64,000 bases of DNA from Flavobacterium sp. (GTDB lineage: Bacteria > Bacteroidota > Bacteroidia > Flavobacteriales > Flavobacteriaceae). Location of the stretch: contig NZ_PNNA01000101.1 in the NCBI RefSeq assembly GCF_013823965.1, forward strand, positions 62,001 through 126,000, in the 5' to 3' direction. Position numbers and translations under genes: made by a program. Under the pieces are notes generated by a model. It saw only the letters and a list, made by a program, of their open reading frames with translations, did no database searches and was not told the origin of the DNA. Below, one piece after another: positions 27,840-36,358 of this stretch (positions within the stretch are counted from its first letter, which is position 1; each line of letters starts with the position of its first letter).

Positions 27840-27980
27840 TGTTATAAAGAAAGCTCGAGGGAATAGACCCGATGAAAGCTTAGCAACCCTTTGCAAACGA
27901 AGAAGGTGCTACATTCTATCCCAATTAATAGGGAAAAGATAACAACAAGAATTCTGCTAGTTTACTTCTAGCTTTCTTTT
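27840..27980 (+). ncRNA. SAM-I riboswitch (S-box) upstream of metX
   Basis: Conserved SAM-I core: GAGGGAATAGACCCGATGAA, AGCTTAGCAACC, AAGGTGCTACATTC and GAAAAGATAAC. P1 is GTTAT (27841-27845) with ATAAC (27939-27943). A possible expression platform follows: GCTAG/CTAGC (27956-27972) with TTTCTTTTT. AGCTTTCTTT (27970-27979) is also perfectly complementary to AAAGAAAGCT (27846-27855) inside the aptamer, so aptamer and downstream structure may compete. Confidence 0.92.
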
Positions 27981-28018
27981 TAATATTTCCAGACACAAAT
28001 CAAAAAATTACAAAAGAT

Positions 28019-28987
28019 TTGACATTGGAAAATAAACCAACATCTATTACAGTACCAAATTTCACCACCGAAAGTGGCACTTTTTACGCATCCCTAAATT
28101 TGAGTTTTCAGGTTTTTGGGCCAGCATTGAATGCTGCTCCCATTGTTTTGGTGAATCATGCATTGACGGGAAATTCCCAAGTAATCGGTGAAAAAGGTTG
28201 GTGGAATAGTCTTATTGGTCAAAACAAAACAATCGACACCACTAAATATACCATATTGGCTTTCAACGTTCCAGGAAATGGTTACGATGACGTCTTGATA
28301 GAAAATTACCTGGATTTTAATGCAAGAGACATTGCCAAACTTTTTCTTGCAGGAATCGAAAGTCTTAAAATCCAACAACTATATGCCATTATAGGAGGTT
28401 CCGTTGGTGGAGGAATTGCTTGGGAAATGGTCGCTTTGGAACCAAAAATCACCCAACATTTAATCCCGATTGCCACGGATTGGAAAGCTACGGATTGGTT
28501 GATTGCCAATTGTTTTTTGCAAGAACAAATCCTGAATAATTCTTCAAAACCCATTGAAGATGCTCGTATTCACGCTATGTTGTGTTATCGAACACCGGAA
28601 TCTTTCAAGGCCAAATTCCAACGAACAACGAATGAAGAATTGGCTATTTTTAATGTGGAAAGTTGGTTGAATCATCACGGGAAAAAATTGCAAAAACGTT
28701 TTCAACTTTCGGCTTATCGTATGATGAACCAATTACTGAAAACCATTGACGTCACCAGAAACAGCGATTCATTCGAAGAAATTGTTTCCAGAATTGAAAC
28801 CAACATTCACATCATTGCCATCAATTCAGACTTGTTTTTTACGGCCAACGAGAATAGGGAAACCTTCGAAGAATTAAAAAAATTGAATAAAAACGTTTCT
28901 TACGGAGAGATTGAATCCATCCACGGACACGACGCATTTTTGATAGAATATGAACAATTAGACAATTTGCTTAAGGACATTTTTTAA
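28019..28987 (+). CDS. metX: Homoserine O-acetyltransferase
   Basis: 322 residues, alpha/beta-hydrolase fold. LVNHALTGNSQV (oxyanion region), GGSVGGGIAWEMVALEP holding the nucleophile Ser, LIPIATDWKATDW, and the Asp/His pair at INSDLFFTANE and SIHGHDAFLIEYE. It acetylates homoserine with acetyl-CoA, giving the acceptor for MetY or MetZ. The start is TTG at 28019 because no in-frame ATG exists near the N-terminus; TTG at 28025 is an alternative. It is controlled by the SAM-I element just upstream and is followed 20 bases later by the aspartokinase-homoserine dehydrogenase gene. Confidence 0.93.
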   Translation: MTLENKPTSITVPNFTTESGTFYASLNLSFQVFGPALNAAPIVLVNHALTGNSQVIGEKGWWNSLIGQNKTIDTTKYTILAFNVPGNGYDDVLIENYLDFNARDIAKLFLAGIESLKIQQLYAIIGGSVGGGIAWEMVALEPKITQHLIPIATDWKATDWLIANCFLQEQILNNSSKPIEDARIHAMLCYRTPESFKAKFQRTTNEELAIFNVESWLNHHGKKLQKRFQLSAYRMMNQLLKTIDVTRNSDSFEEIVSRIETNIHIIAINSDLFFTANENRETFEELKKLNKNVSYGEIESIHGHDAFLIEYEQLDNLLKDIF

Positions 28988-29007
28988 GCATTACACATAT
29001 AGAACAG

Positions 29008-31419
29008 ATGAAAGTATTAAAATTTGGGGGTAAATCTTTATCCAACGGAGAAGGAATAAACAAAGTCATTTCGATAATCGAAAATAAAGTCAATCAAGGC
29101 GAGGAAATTGCCGTTGTGGTTTCGGCAAGAGGAAATGCAACAGACGAACTGGAAGAAATTTTGGAAATTGCCGCTAAAAATGGAGATTACAAAACGCCTT
29201 TTGAAAGTTTCAAAAAAGTGCAAAATGGCGAATACCAAGAGATTGATTTGTCCGTGGAATTTGAAGTTTTGGACAAACTTTTTGAAGGAGTAAGCCTAAT
29301 TGGCGATTACAGCAACAAAATTAAAGACCAAATTTTATCCCAAGGCGAATTGCTTTCGGCAAAATTATTGACTTCCATTTTAACCAAAAAAGGAATAAAC
29401 GCCCACTTCACTGATTCAAGAGTCTTAATAAAAACGGATTCGAAATTTGGTGATGCCCAACCATTGGAACAAGTTTCCAAGAAAAATGTCATCAATTATT
29501 TCAAACAAAACTGCGATACCGTAAATATTATTACCGGTTTTATTGGTTCGAACAACAATAACGACACCACGACTTTAGGAAGAAACGGCAGTAATTACAC
29601 CGCTTCGCTGATTGCGAATTACCTCGATGCCGAAGAACTTCAAAATTATACACACGTTGACGGAATTTACACGGCCAACCCAGATTTAGTTCCCGACGCA
29701 AAGAAAATCGATCGTTTGTCTTTTAACGAAGCGAATGAAATTGCCAATTTTGGAGCAACCATTTTGCACGCCAAAACCATTATTCCATTGTTGGAAAAAA
29801 ATATTCCGTTGCGAATTTTAAATACTTTTAACCACGAAAATCAAGGAACATTAATCACTTCAAAATCCAATAAAGAAGGAATCAAAACACTTTCGGTTCT
29901 CGAAAATGTGTCGTTGGTCAACTTGGAAGGAAGAGGATTGTTGGGAAAAACAGGCGTTGATGCCCGTATTTTTAGGGTTATGGGCGACAATGACATTAGT
30001 GTGAGCATCATCTCGCAAGGTTCGTCTGAAAGAGGAATTGGGCTTGTGGTCAACGCTGATAAAGCGACCAAAGCAATGATTGAATTGGAGAAAGAATTTG
30101 AAAATGATTTCTATTCGAAAGACGTCAACAAAATTTCGATTACCGACGATGTTTCGGTGATTTCGATTATTGGTCAAGATTTGAGCACTTTTCATAAACC
30201 GTACACGGCCTTGATTAAAAATAAAGTCGTGCCGATTCTTTTCAACAATACGGTAACGGGAAAAAACGTGAGTTTAGTAGTCAAAAAAGCGCAACTGCAC
30301 AAAGCATTGAACGTGATTCACGGAGAAATTTTTGGAGTTTCCAAGAAAATCAATATTGCCATTTTCGGTCACGGATTGGTGGGTGGAACTTTGATTAACC
30401 AAATTTTGGAATCGGCAGCGGCCATCGAAAAACGAAAAGACATTCGATTGAATGTTTTTGCGATTGCCAATTCCAAAAATTTACTTTTAAACAAAAACGG
30501 TGTTTCGCCGAATTGGAAAAACGAGATTCAAACCAACGGTTTCTCCTATACCATTGATGATGTTATTGCTTTCGCCAATGAAAACCACTTGGAGAACTTG
30601 ATTGCCATCGACAACACGGCGAGTGCAACATTTGTTGAAAATTACATTCCGTTGGCAGAAGGAAGTTTCGACTTGATTTCGTCCAATAAAGTGGCAAATA
30701 CCTTGAGTTACAAGTTTTACAAAGACTTGCGAAAAGTATTGGCGGAAAACCAAAAGAATTATTTGTACGAAACCAATGTTGGCGCAGGATTACCATTGAT
30801 AGACACCATCAAATTATTGCATCTTTCGGGTGAAAACATCACCAAAATAAAAGGAGTTTTCTCGGGAACATTGAGTTATTTATTCAATAATTTTTCGGCA
30901 AAAGATGTTCCATTCAGCGAAATCCTGAAAGAAGCCATCGACAACGGTTACACGGAACCCGATCCAAGAGAAGATTTATGTGGAAACGACGTGGGCAGGA
31001 AATTATTAATTTTGGCTAGAGAATTGGATTTGCAAAACGAATTCGAAGAAATCAGCATTCAAAACCTTATTCCGGAACATTTGCGTGAAGGAAATGTTTC
31101 CGATTTCTTGCATAAATTAAAGGAATTTGATCCGATTTATGACAAAATTAAGGCAGCACAAGAACCAAATCACGTCTTAAGATACATTGGCGAATTGTCG
31201 GGAGATTTACAAAATGATAAAGGAAATCTCGAAGTAAAATTAGTTTCCGTACCTTCGGATACGGCTTTGGGCGGCTTGAAAGGTTCTGATTCTTTCTTCG
31301 AAATTTATACAGAATCTTATGGTGATCGTCCAATCGTAATTCAAGGAGCTGGCGCAGGTTCGGCAGTGACGGCGAGAGGTGTTTTTGGAGATTTGTTGAG
31401 ATTGTCGGATAAAGGGTAA
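29008..31419 (+). CDS. thrA: Bifunctional aspartokinase / homoserine dehydrogenase
   Basis: 803 residues, full length for the fused enzyme. The aspartokinase domain begins MKVLKFGGKSLSNG and includes GFIGSNNNNDTTTLGRNGSN and TYTANP-type YTHVDGIYTANPDLVPDAKK. Two ACT domains occupy about residues 300-440 (ENVSLVNLEGRGLLGKTGVD, VSVISIIGQDLSTF). The homoserine dehydrogenase domain starts at INIAIFGHGLVGGTLINQIL, with VGAGLPLIDTIKLLHLSGEN and GYTEPDPREDLCGNDVGRKL. It supplies homoserine for methionine and threonine. Placement between metX and metZ under a SAM-I riboswitch suggests that this copy is dedicated to methionine. Confidence 0.95.
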   Translation: MKVLKFGGKSLSNGEGINKVISIIENKVNQGEEIAVVVSARGNATDELEEILEIAAKNGDYKTPFESFKKVQNGEYQEIDLSVEFEVLDKLFEGVSLIGDYSNKIKDQILSQGELLSAKLLTSILTKKGINAHFTDSRVLIKTDSKFGDAQPLEQVSKKNVINYFKQNCDTVNIITGFIGSNNNNDTTTLGRNGSNYTASLIANYLDAEELQNYTHVDGIYTANPDLVPDAKKIDRLSFNEANEIANFGATILHAKTIIPLLEKNIPLRILNTFNHENQGTLITSKSNKEGIKTLSVLENVSLVNLEGRGLLGKTGVDARIFRVMGDNDISVSIISQGSSERGIGLVVNADKATKAMIELEKEFENDFYSKDVNKISITDDVSVISIIGQDLSTFHKPYTALIKNKVVPILFNNTVTGKNVSLVVKKAQLHKALNVIHGEIFGVSKKINIAIFGHGLVGGTLINQILESAAAIEKRKDIRLNVFAIANSKNLLLNKNGVSPNWKNEIQTNGFSYTIDDVIAFANENHLENLIAIDNTASATFVENYIPLAEGSFDLISSNKVANTLSYKFYKDLRKVLAENQKNYLYETNVGAGLPLIDTIKLLHLSGENITKIKGVFSGTLSYLFNNFSAKDVPFSEILKEAIDNGYTEPDPREDLCGNDVGRKLLILARELDLQNEFEEISIQNLIPEHLREGNVSDFLHKLKEFDPIYDKIKAAQEPNHVLRYIGELSGDLQNDKGNLEVKLVSVPSDTALGGLKGSDSFFEIYTESYGDRPIVIQGAGAGSAVTARGVFGDLLRLSDKG

Positions 31420-31473
31420 GATTATGGATTTCTGATTAACGATTTTTGAATTCAGATTTAAATAAAATAAAAA

Positions 31474-31908
31474 ATGAAAATAACATTAGACAGAGTAAAT
31501 GAAAACTTCCATTTCGAATTGAAAAACGAGCGTGGACATATTGTAAATGTAGATGCGCGTCCTGATTTTGGAGGAAACGACATGGGGCCAAGTCCAATGG
31601 AATTAATACTAATGGGAGTTGCCGGTTGCAGCGGAATCGACATGATTTCCATCTTGAAAAAACAACGTCAAGAAATTACTTCTTTCAAGGCTGAGGTCGA
31701 AGGCGAGCGCGTTCAAGTGGGCGAAGCAAAACCATTCAAGGATATTTACGTGGTTTTTTATCTGGAAGGAAACATCAAGGAAGACAAAGCAGCAAAAGCC
31801 GCCCAACTATCTTTCGAAAAATATTGCTCGGTTACCAAAACAGTGGAACCAACGGCAACGATACATTATAAAGTAGTTTTGAATGGACTGGAATTAGCCA
31901 AAAACTAA
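31474..31908 (+). CDS. OsmC family protein
   Basis: 144 residues. The family Cys pair is in MGVAGCSGIDMI (about residue 51) and FEKYCSVTKTV (about residue 113). DFGGNDMGPSPMELI is the typical N-terminal segment. OsmC/Ohr-type proteins reduce organic peroxides or bind persulfide-type thiols; the sub-family without an Ohr signature often accompanies sulfur genes. Inside the metX-thrA-metZ operon it may handle reactive sulfur or thiol by-products; this is inference from context. Confidence 0.88.
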   Translation: MKITLDRVNENFHFELKNERGHIVNVDARPDFGGNDMGPSPMELILMGVAGCSGIDMISILKKQRQEITSFKAEVEGERVQVGEAKPFKDIYVVFYLEGNIKEDKAAKAAQLSFEKYCSVTKTVEPTATIHYKVVLNGLELAKN

Positions 31909-31947
31909 AATCATCACCATCACCTAAAAACAACAAACAACAGCACA

Positions 31948-33120
31948 ATGAACGAACAAGAATTTGGTTTTGAAACCCAAGCCATCCGCAATCAATTAGA
32001 ACGCACCCAATATTTAGAACATTCCGTGCCTTTGTACTTAACGTCCAGTTTTGTATTCGAGGATGCCGAAGATATGCGTGCCTCATTTGCCGAAGAGAAA
32101 GAGCGAAATATTTATAGTCGTTACAGCAATCCAAACACCAACGAGTTTGTGGATAAAGTTTGCCAAATGGAAGGTGCGGCGGCAGGATTTGCTTTTGCAT
32201 CCGGAATGGCTGCGGTCTATTCCACCTTGGCTGCTTTGTTGAATTCAGGCGATCATATTGTTTCGGCAGGAAGTGTTTTTGGCGCGACACATTCTTTGTT
32301 TATCAATTATTTTCCAAAATGGGGAATTGAAACTTCCTATTTTGACATTGACAAACCGGAAACTATTGAAAGTTTTATCAAACCAAACACCAAAATTCTT
32401 TTTGCTGAATCGCCTACGAATCCAGCGGTAGATATTATTGATTTGGAATTGTTAGGTACAATTGCCAAAAAACACAATTTAATTTTGATTATCGACAACT
32501 GTTTTGCCACGCCTTATTTGCAACAACCCATAAAGTGGGGAGCGCATTTGGTAGTGCATTCAGCCACAAAATTAATGGATGGTCAAGGTAGAGTTTTGGG
32601 CGGAATCACTGTTGGTAATGCCGAATTGATTCAAAAAATCTATTTGTTTTCACGATTGACTGGGCCTTCTTTATCACCGTTTAATGCTTGGGTATTGTCT
32701 AAAAGTTTAGAAACTTTGGCGATTCGTTTGGATAGACATTGCGAAAATGCCTTACGAGTAGCCGAGTTTTTAGAACAACATCCCAACGTAAATAAGGTAA
32801 AATATCCGTTCTTGAAATCGCATCCACAATATGAAATCGCCCAGAAACAAATGAAATTGGGCGGCAATATCGTGGCTTTTGAAATCAAAGGAGGAATTGA
32901 AGCAGGAAGAGCTTTCTTGGATAAAATAAAATTGTGTTCGTTATCACCGAATTTAGGAGATACCAGAACCATTGTAACGCATCCAGCATCAACAACACAC
33001 AGCAAATTGTCTGTCGAAGAACGTTTGGCAGTGAGTATTACCGATGGTTTGGTGCGCGTTTCCGTAGGATTGGAAACAGTGGCCGACGTAATTTCCGATT
33101 TGAAGCAGGCTTTGTCATAA
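31948..33120 (+). CDS. metZ: O-succinyl/O-acetylhomoserine sulfhydrylase, MetZ-like trans-sulfuration enzyme
   Basis: 390 residues. VPLYLTSSFVFEDAEDMRAS, YSRYSNPNTNEFVDKVCQME and HSATKLMDGQGRVLGGITVG with the PLP lysine match the MetZ class rather than MetY; the DGQGRVLGG string is typical of it. LTHPAS-type TRTIVTHPASTTHSKLSVEE lies near the end. It would form homocysteine from activated homoserine and sulfide; a cystathionine gamma-synthase activity is possible. Last gene of the SAM-I-controlled operon. Together with metY the cell carries two sulfhydrylases in one locus. Confidence 0.88.
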   Translation: MNEQEFGFETQAIRNQLERTQYLEHSVPLYLTSSFVFEDAEDMRASFAEEKERNIYSRYSNPNTNEFVDKVCQMEGAAAGFAFASGMAAVYSTLAALLNSGDHIVSAGSVFGATHSLFINYFPKWGIETSYFDIDKPETIESFIKPNTKILFAESPTNPAVDIIDLELLGTIAKKHNLILIIDNCFATPYLQQPIKWGAHLVVHSATKLMDGQGRVLGGITVGNAELIQKIYLFSRLTGPSLSPFNAWVLSKSLETLAIRLDRHCENALRVAEFLEQHPNVNKVKYPFLKSHPQYEIAQKQMKLGGNIVAFEIKGGIEAGRAFLDKIKLCSLSPNLGDTRTIVTHPASTTHSKLSVEERLAVSITDGLVRVSVGLETVADVISDLKQALS

Positions 33121-33300
33121 GATTTTAGATTGATGATTAACGATTTTAGATTGCAGATTTGCAAACCAATAACAATTATAAATTATTCATTATTTTTCAA
33201 TTAAAAACCATACTTTTATTGTTGTTAAAAGAGATGTTTATTTCTTGATTTTTTAATTCAAAAATCGTTAATCTCAATTCAAAAATCATAAATCTTTATA

Positions 33301-33711
33301 ATGCTCTCAAAGAAAACAAAATACGGAATAAAAGCAATGACTTTCTTGGCTCACCAAGTAGATAAAACTCCTGTTCAAATTGCCGAAATAGCAAAAAGTG
33401 AGCATATTTCCATAAAGTTTCTTGAAAGTATTTTATTGTTGTTGCGACATTCTGGTTTTCTTGGAGCCAAAAAAGGAAAAGGCGGTGGCTATTATCTTAT
33501 AAAAGACCCCAAAGACATCAATATGGCCGATGTGTACCGTACTCTTGAAGGACCAATAGCTTTATTGCCTTGCGTGAGCCATAATTTCTACGAAAAATGC
33601 GATGATTGTGTCGATGAAGCAAAATGTTCGGTGCACAAATTAATGACGGAAGTACGCGACAATACCCTGATGATATTGGAAAATAATTCTTTGGCTGATA
33701 TTTCTTTTTAA
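33301..33711 (+). CDS. Rrf2 family transcriptional regulator with four clustered Cys
   Basis: 136 residues. A winged-helix N-terminus (MLSKKTKYGIKAMTFLAHQV, IAEIAKSEHISIKFLESILL, GAKKGKGGGYYLIKDPKDIN) is diagnostic of Rrf2. The C-terminal part has Cys91, Cys100, Cys103 and Cys109, a spacing different from IscR (C-x5-C-x5-C), which may bind an iron-sulfur cluster or zinc. Neighbours on both sides are sulfur genes (metZ before; the TauE-cys operon after), so a CymR-like role in sulfur control is plausible. The 180-base gap before it (33121-33300) holds AGATTTTAGATT-type repeats. Confidence 0.88.
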   Translation: MLSKKTKYGIKAMTFLAHQVDKTPVQIAEIAKSEHISIKFLESILLLLRHSGFLGAKKGKGGGYYLIKDPKDINMADVYRTLEGPIALLPCVSHNFYEKCDDCVDEAKCSVHKLMTEVRDNTLMILENNSLADISF

Positions 33712-33741
33712 GGGTTTTGTTCAGAGAAGAATACAAATTAA

Positions 33742-33777
33742 AAGCCCCTTTCATTGTGATGAAAGGGGCTTTTTTTA
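33742..33777 (+). terminator. Terminator of the Rrf2 gene
   Basis: Perfect 13-bp stem AAGCCCCTTTCAT (33742-33754) and ATGAAAGGGGCTT (33759-33771), loop TGTG, then T run. Confidence 0.92.
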
Positions 33778-33832
33778 ATTGTCAACAATCTCTGCCATAG
33801 TATTACAACACTACGACTTTGATCATTTTGTA

Positions 33833-34204
33833 TTAAAGAGTTTCTGAATAACTTCCGTCTTTTGGTTGCAAATCTCCAGTGATAATTCTTATTAAATCGA
33901 TTAACGCCCAAATTCCAAAACCTCCTAAAGTAAGCAATTGAACAACACCTTGCCAGATATATCCAAGGTAAAAACGGTGAATTCCAAGTCCTCCAACCAC
34001 TAATGCAAGTACCAAAGCAACGATTTGGCTTTTTCCTGAACCCACGGCAGCAGGAGAAGAAAGAGTTGGTTCTACAGTTGATTGAGAAATTGTCGTTTGA
34101 CTAGATCCATTAACTAATGCGTTCTCTACTGGGAAAGATGCATACATCGGAAAAGATGAAAACAATAGTAGCGCAAACATCGAAAGTAAAATTCTAAAAT
34201 TCAT
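33833..34204 (-). CDS. TM2 domain-containing protein
   Basis: 123 residues from ATG 34204, which begins a signal-like helix (MNFRILLSMFALLLFSSFPM). After a Ser/Thr/Pro linker come two membrane helices with the TM2 core SGKSQIVALVLALVVGGLGI, HRFYLGYIWQGVVQLLTLGG and FGIWALIDLIRIITGD. TM2 proteins occur widely in Bacteroidetes; function unknown. The gene is divergent from the hypothetical protein at 34260. Confidence 0.88.
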   Translation of the reverse strand: MNFRILLSMFALLLFSSFPMYASFPVENALVNGSSQTTISQSTVEPTLSSPAAVGSGKSQIVALVLALVVGGLGIHRFYLGYIWQGVVQLLTLGGFGIWALIDLIRIITGDLQPKDGSYSETL

Positions 34205-34225
34205 AATAATTAAATTTTTAAGGTT

Positions 34226-34233
34226 TATCTTTG
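34226..34233 (+). promoter_or_regulatory. Candidate -7 element
   Basis: TATCTTTG matches TAnnTTTG and lies 26 bases before ATG 34260. Confidence 0.5.
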
Positions 34234-34259
34234 TAAATGTATACATTATAAATTATTAC

Positions 34260-35135
34260 ATGAGGATTTTTACTACTTTATTTTTTGTTTTGTTTTTTTT
34301 AACTAATTATGGTCAAAACAAATACGAATATTTTGGGGTTTTAAAACTCAACGGTAATTCAAAAACAGCTATAAGCTACCGACTTTTTTTTGAAATAAAT
34401 GCAGGTTTGATAAGTGGTTATTCCGTAACGGATTTAGGCGGCGACAATGAGACGAAAAACTCCATTTCGGGTGTTTATAATTTGAAAACCAAAATATTAA
34501 AATTTAAGGAAGACAATATATTGTATACAAAATCTAATTTTTCCCAAAAAAGCTTTTGTTTCATAAATTTTGAGGGCAAAATTAAGTTGGCCGACAATTC
34601 TACTAAAATTGACGGAAATTTTAAAGGATTGTATAAAAATAAAACCAGTTGCATTGACGGTACAATAGCTTTAGTTGGTTCTGAAAAAATTTATAAAATT
34701 CTGAACAAAATTGAAAATAAAATAAAAAGCAGCAAGAAAATTGACGAACAAAAAAAGAAAGAAGTGTTTACTACAACTCTTGTCGACAATTTGAAAGTTA
34801 ATAATTTGTTGAAGAACCAAAATTTGAATGTTTTTGCAAATTCCAACGAGGTTTTTCTTGACATTTTCGACGCCGAGTCAGAGGACGGAGATGTCATTAA
34901 TTTGTATCAAAACGGAAAACTTATTTTGTCCAATTATACAGTTTTGAAAAAAATCAAACGATTTACCGTAACTTTAGATAACGCTCAAACTGTTTTCAAG
35001 ATTGAAGCCGTAACGGAAGGCAAAGTAGGATTCAATACTACATCAATCAAAATTATTGACAGTGACAGGACTTTTGATTTGAAAACAAACCTCAAGAAAG
35101 ATGAAAAGGCGGTAATATCATTTATTAAAAACTAA
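34260..35135 (+). CDS. Secreted hypothetical protein
   Basis: 291 residues with a signal peptide (MRIFTTLFFVLFFLTNYGQ). The N-terminal half is beta-rich (GVLKLNGNSKTAISYRLFFE, ISGVYNLKTKILKFKEDNIL, TKIDGNFKGLYKNKTSCIDG), then a charged Lys-rich helix (NKIENKIKSSKKIDEQKKKE), then a beta-sandwich-like C-terminal domain (FDAESEDGDVINLYQNGKLI, KRFTVTLDNAQTVFKIEAVT). The last part resembles small Bacteroidetes domains beginning DxDGDxINxY. I do not recognise a function. Monocistronic between a divergent TM2 gene and a terminator. Confidence 0.7.
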   Translation: MRIFTTLFFVLFFLTNYGQNKYEYFGVLKLNGNSKTAISYRLFFEINAGLISGYSVTDLGGDNETKNSISGVYNLKTKILKFKEDNILYTKSNFSQKSFCFINFEGKIKLADNSTKIDGNFKGLYKNKTSCIDGTIALVGSEKIYKILNKIENKIKSSKKIDEQKKKEVFTTTLVDNLKVNNLLKNQNLNVFANSNEVFLDIFDAESEDGDVINLYQNGKLILSNYTVLKKIKRFTVTLDNAQTVFKIEAVTEGKVGFNTTSIKIIDSDRTFDLKTNLKKDEKAVISFIKN

Positions 35136-35233
35136 AGTAATTAATTGTTAGGTGGTAGTTTGTTAAAACTATTTTCGCCACCCTTCCAACAGAATTTAAA
35201 AGAACTTCACCAAGATTAAAAATGAAGTAAGCC

Positions 35234-35273
35234 AAACCTTGCATTCCGTATTTCGGGAATCAAGGTTTTTTTT
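35234..35273 (+). terminator. Rho-independent terminator
   Basis: AAACCTTG (35234-35241) pairs with CAAGGTTT (35261-35268), with inner ATTCC/GGAAT, followed by a T run. It ends the hypothetical gene before the sulfur assimilation operon. Confidence 0.88.
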
Positions 35274-35379
35274 CTCCGGCCAGCATTAAATTGCCTATTT
35301 CTCCGCGTTTTAGGATTCGTTTCGAATTACTTTAACAATAAAAAAATCAAATATAGTTTTTATATTTAGAATTATATAG

Positions 35380-35418
35380 TATTTTTGCAAACTTAATCTA
35401 CTATCCCGATGGGGTAAT
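35380..35418 (+). promoter_or_regulatory. Promoter and possible operator of the cys operon
   Basis: TATTTTTG (35380-35387) is a consensus -7. Just downstream, ACTATCCC (35400-35407) and GGGGTAAT (35411-35418) form an imperfect inverted repeat (6 of 8) around GAT, overlapping the expected transcript start and the first ATG. This is where a repressor such as the nearby Rrf2 protein could bind; that link is inference. Confidence 0.45.
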
Positions 35419-36358
35419 GGATTTGAAAATAAAAAACATAAAAATAATGATTAAGAGATTTGTAAAAAATTTTAACGATACTGTAGGGGTAATGCAGAAT
35501 AGTTCGTTTGCCAAGAGACTTTGGGTTTTTGTCCCGGTATTTTTGATCTTGGTATTATTGACAGTTTTAATATACAATCATTATGCTGATTTCACTTGGA
35601 ATAATTTCTTGGCGGGATTTAACCAAGAGTTTTTGGTGTTTTTTGCAATTGGCGTTTTTGCCCAATTGGTCGACGGAACGTTAGGAATGGGTTATGGAGC
35701 GACTTCCACCTCCTTTTTATTAGCTTATGGAGTTCCTCCGGCAGTGAGTAGCACGGGAGTTCACGTTGCCGAAATGTTTACTACGGGAGCATCGGCAATT
35801 TCGCATCACAAATTTGGAAATATCAATAAAAAACTGGTAAAACACCTTTTGATTCCGGGCGTTTTAGGGTCAATTACAGGTGCTTATTTGTTGGCTGATG
35901 TAATCGATGGAGACGTAATAAAACCTTTTATTGCCGTTTATATGATGGTGCTGGCTTTTATTATTATTAAAAAAGCATTGGTGAAAAATATTGTAAAAAA
36001 GAAAACAAAAAGACTAGATCTTTTAGCTTCTTTTGGAGGTTTCATGGATTCCGTTGGCGGAGGCGGTTGGGGGCCAATTGTCACGTCGACATTGTTGGGA
36101 CGAGGTAGAAATCCTCGCTATACCATTGGTTCAGTGAATGCAGCGGAGTTCGCGGTTTCTTTTGCCAGTGGTGTAACTTTTATGATTTTTGGTGGAATAA
36201 GCGGATGGCAAGTGATAATAGGATTGATTATGGGTGGCGTTATTGCCGCACCTCTTGCCGCTTTTTTGGTGAATAAAATCCAAAGAAAACCAATGATGAT
36301 TATCGTTGGAATCTTAATTATTATTTTGAGTTTAAGAACATTGTCAAAATTATTATAA
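35417..36358 (+). CDS. TauE/SafE (TSUP) family sulfite or sulfate transporter
   Basis: 313 residues. About eight membrane helices; TSUP signatures are FAQLVDGTLGMGYGATSTSF, then HVAEMFTTGASAISHHKFGN, in the first half and FGGFMDSVGGGGWGPIVTST in the second, an inverted duplication. The family exports or imports sulfite, sulfonates or sulfate-like anions. Leading a sulfate assimilation operon, it most likely moves sulfate or sulfite. Start may be ATG 35417 or, leaving a more usual leader, ATG 35447 (MIKRFVKN). Its stop overlaps the cysH start by one base (TAATG). Confidence 0.88.
   Translation: MDLKIKNIKIMIKRFVKNFNDTVGVMQNSSFAKRLWVFVPVFLILVLLTVLIYNHYADFTWNNFLAGFNQEFLVFFAIGVFAQLVDGTLGMGYGATSTSFLLAYGVPPAVSSTGVHVAEMFTTGASAISHHKFGNINKKLVKHLLIPGVLGSITGAYLLADVIDGDVIKPFIAVYMMVLAFIIIKKALVKNIVKKKTKRLDLLASFGGFMDSVGGGGWGPIVTSTLLGRGRNPRYTIGSVNAAEFAVSFASGVTFMIFGGISGWQVIIGLIMGGVIAAPLAAFLVNKIQRKPMMIIVGILIIILSLRTLSKLL

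Noticed and set aside
35136..35416. Cys-rich leader peptide before the cys operon, by analogy with metY
   Set aside because: No short ORF with Cys or Met codons was found there; the hairpin at 35234 is explained as the terminator of the upstream gene.
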